Source: Spirochaetales bacterium
Lineage (GTDB): Bacteria; Spirochaetota; Spirochaetia; ARS1246
Length of the DNA stretch: 7,850 nucleotides
Assembly (NCBI GenBank): GCA_018644745.1
Contig: JABGPX010000815.1
Location: forward strand, 1 to 7,850
Direction: 5' to 3'
A program made the translations under genes and the position numbers. Below are positions 7,306 to 7,850 of the stretch, piece after piece (the first letter of the stretch is position 1; the number at the start of each line of letters is the position of its first letter). A model generated the notes under the pieces. It worked only from the letters and a program-made list of their open reading frames with translations. It was not told the origin of the DNA and did no database searches.

Positions 7306-7334
7306 AGTCTAGCCTAGCGGTGATACTGTGTCAA
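7306..7334 (-). promoter_or_regulatory. Sigma-70-type promoter of the GH78-to-VCBS operon
   Basis: Read on the minus strand, a perfect -35 box TTGACA (7334-7329) is followed by exactly 17 bases and the -10 box TAGACT (7311-7306), which matches TATAAT at 4 of 6 positions including the key first A and last T. The predicted start is about 7298-7299. This gap is the only one of useful size between leftward genes in the window, so it is the natural place for the operon promoter. Confidence 0.65.
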
Positions 7335-7501
7335 AGCCGCGCGGCGGGTGGCTTGATCTATTTGTGAGATATACAATAGAAGACAAATCCAGACTGCTTG
7401 GTTTTATGCAGGCACCGTGGAGAATTACGCAGGAGAAACGCAGACAGAAACAGATCGAAGAGATCGATCAGGTTGCCAGGGCAATACTGAGCCAGGTATA
7501 G
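7328..7501 (+). CDS. Possible small basic protein on the opposite strand
   Basis: A GTG at 7328 opens a 57-codon frame ending in TAG at 7501; the previous in-frame stop is at 7310-7312, so it is not the tail of a longer gene. The product is basic (11 Lys/Arg against 7 Asp/Glu). It has a tryptophan-containing N-terminal half (GGWLDLFVRY, residues 6-15) and a charged helix-like C-terminal part (QEKRRQKQIEEIDQVARAIL, 35-54). A weak GGTGA lies 4 bases before the GTG. It fills the gap almost exactly: it ends 10 bases from the end of the amidohydrolase gene and starts about 30 bases from the GH78 start. I recognise no family. A frame of this length can arise by chance, and its GTG overlaps the -35 box of the leftward promoter, so it is tentative. 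Confidence 0.25.
   Translation: MSKPRGGWLDLFVRYTIEDKSRLLGFMQAPWRITQEKRRQKQIEEIDQVARAILSQV
7336..7345. repeat. GC-rich 10-bp perfect palindrome upstream of the -35 box
   Basis: GCCGCGCGGC is self-complementary and ends 1 base from the -35 element of the leftward promoter. It may be an activator or repressor site, or simply part of the possible small gene covering it. Confidence 0.3.
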
Positions 7502-7511
7502 TCCGCCGCCT

Positions 7512-7850
7512 TTATCGGTCGTCGAGCCGGTAGATCCGCCTGGGATTATCATAAAGCCACGCGCGGCAGATATCGAGAGCGCTAGATTCGGTAATATCAC
7601 CACGCTCGATGCGTATTGCCAAAGCTCTTGCGATATTCTCCTGAGTCATCTTCAATACTCCATAGGTTTTCTCAGGTCCTTGCACGTTATCTCCACCAAA
7701 GCCGATAATCTTGTTCATTGGGACAAGATCAATCCACTCATTAAGCATCCCTTGAGTCATGAAAGGTGAAATCTGGTGGCACCAGATCAGATTCAGATTG
7801 GCATTGGGGTATTGATTCCCGATTACGGCCATTTCGCGAACCCATGGGAT
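7512..7850 (-). CDS. Amidohydrolase-superfamily protein, uronate-isomerase-like (C-terminal part)
   Basis: Only the last 112 codons are in the window; the frame is open to the right edge (IPWVREMAVIGN...), so the Met at 7832 is internal. The segment matches the end of the metal-dependent TIM-barrel amidohydrolases related to uronate isomerase. YPNANLNLIWCHQISP is the beta strand with the conserved Trp/His region, LNEWIDLVPMNKIIGFGGD ends in the aspartate that binds metal at the tip of the last barrel strand, and ENIARALAIRIERGDIT and WLYDNPRRIYRL are the closing helices. Members either hydrolyse or isomerise sugar acids, lactones and related compounds; the exact reaction here is unknown. It is on the same strand as the operon but 213 bases away, so it may be the end of an upstream unit with a related role. 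Confidence 0.85.
   Translation of the reverse strand: MPWVREMAVIGNQYPNANLNLIWCHQISPFMTQGMLNEWIDLVPMNKIIGFGGDNVQGPEKTYGVLKMTQENIARALAIRIERGDITESSALDICRAWLYDNPRRIYRLDDR

Noticed and set aside
7360..7378. CRP-like site around TTTGTGAGATATACAATAG
   Set aside because: Only one half matches TGTGA; the other half (CAATA) does not match TCACA.
7453..7469. GATCGA-AGAGA-TCGATC hairpin as a terminator after the amidohydrolase gene
   Set aside because: The 6-bp stem has no following T-run on the minus strand, so it does not look like an intrinsic terminator.
7358..7603. 81-codon minus-strand frame spanning the amidohydrolase end and the gap
   Set aside because: It overlaps the 3' end of the amidohydrolase gene in another frame, has cysteine/leucine-rich low-information content, and no start site signal.
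1..7850. CRISPR arrays, insertion sequences, tRNA or rRNA genes
   Set aside because: No spaced direct repeats, transposase motifs, terminal inverted repeats or RNA-gene signatures were seen, and nearly all bases belong to the genes listed.

Overview
This 7,850-base window is most of a single leftward (minus-strand) gene cluster for intracellular carbohydrate or glycoside catabolism. It has mixed base composition, a standard genetic code, and strong GGAG/AAGGAG ribosome binding sites. The gene content (family-78 glycosidase, uronate-isomerase-like amidohydrolase, FAD_oxidored-type flavoprotein, PHP phosphoesterase-like enzyme, VCBS/FG-GAP propeller) fits a saccharolytic heterotrophic bacterium. 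Groups such as Planctomycetota, Lentisphaerota, Verrucomicrobiota, Spirochaetota or Paenibacillus-like Bacillota would be compatible, but the sequence alone does not settle the phylum.

Layout in the direction of transcription, right to left. First comes the 3' end of a uronate-isomerase-like amidohydrolase (7850-7512, cut by the window edge). A 213-bp gap follows, holding a good sigma-70-type promoter (TTGACA, 17-bp spacer, TAGACT), an operator-like dyad over the predicted transcription start, and a possible small gene on the plus strand. Then comes a tight operon: GH78 alpha-L-rhamnosidase-like enzyme (7298-5466), PHP-domain metallohydrolase (5469-4621), FAD-dependent oxidoreductase (4624-3311), a six-hairpin glycosidase-like protein with a GTG start (3308-2025), a small VOC/glyoxalase-fold protein (2011-1640), and a VCBS/FG-GAP beta-propeller protein (1619 to the left edge, incomplete). 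Junctions are ATGA overlaps or gaps of 2, 13 and 20 bases, so these six genes are very probably co-transcribed and partly translationally coupled.

None of the six N termini visible in the operon looks like a signal peptide, so the pathway appears cytoplasmic: it would act on imported glycosides or oligosaccharides. A reasonable but unproven reading is that the two alpha-toroid glycosidase-like proteins remove terminal sugars, the flavoprotein oxidises a sugar or aglycone, the PHP, VOC and amidohydrolase proteins process the product, and the calcium-motif propeller plays an undefined binding or catalytic role. The large propeller gene, open from 1619 to the left edge, and the promoter/dyad that moves the likely GH78 start are the main points that a routine annotation could miss.
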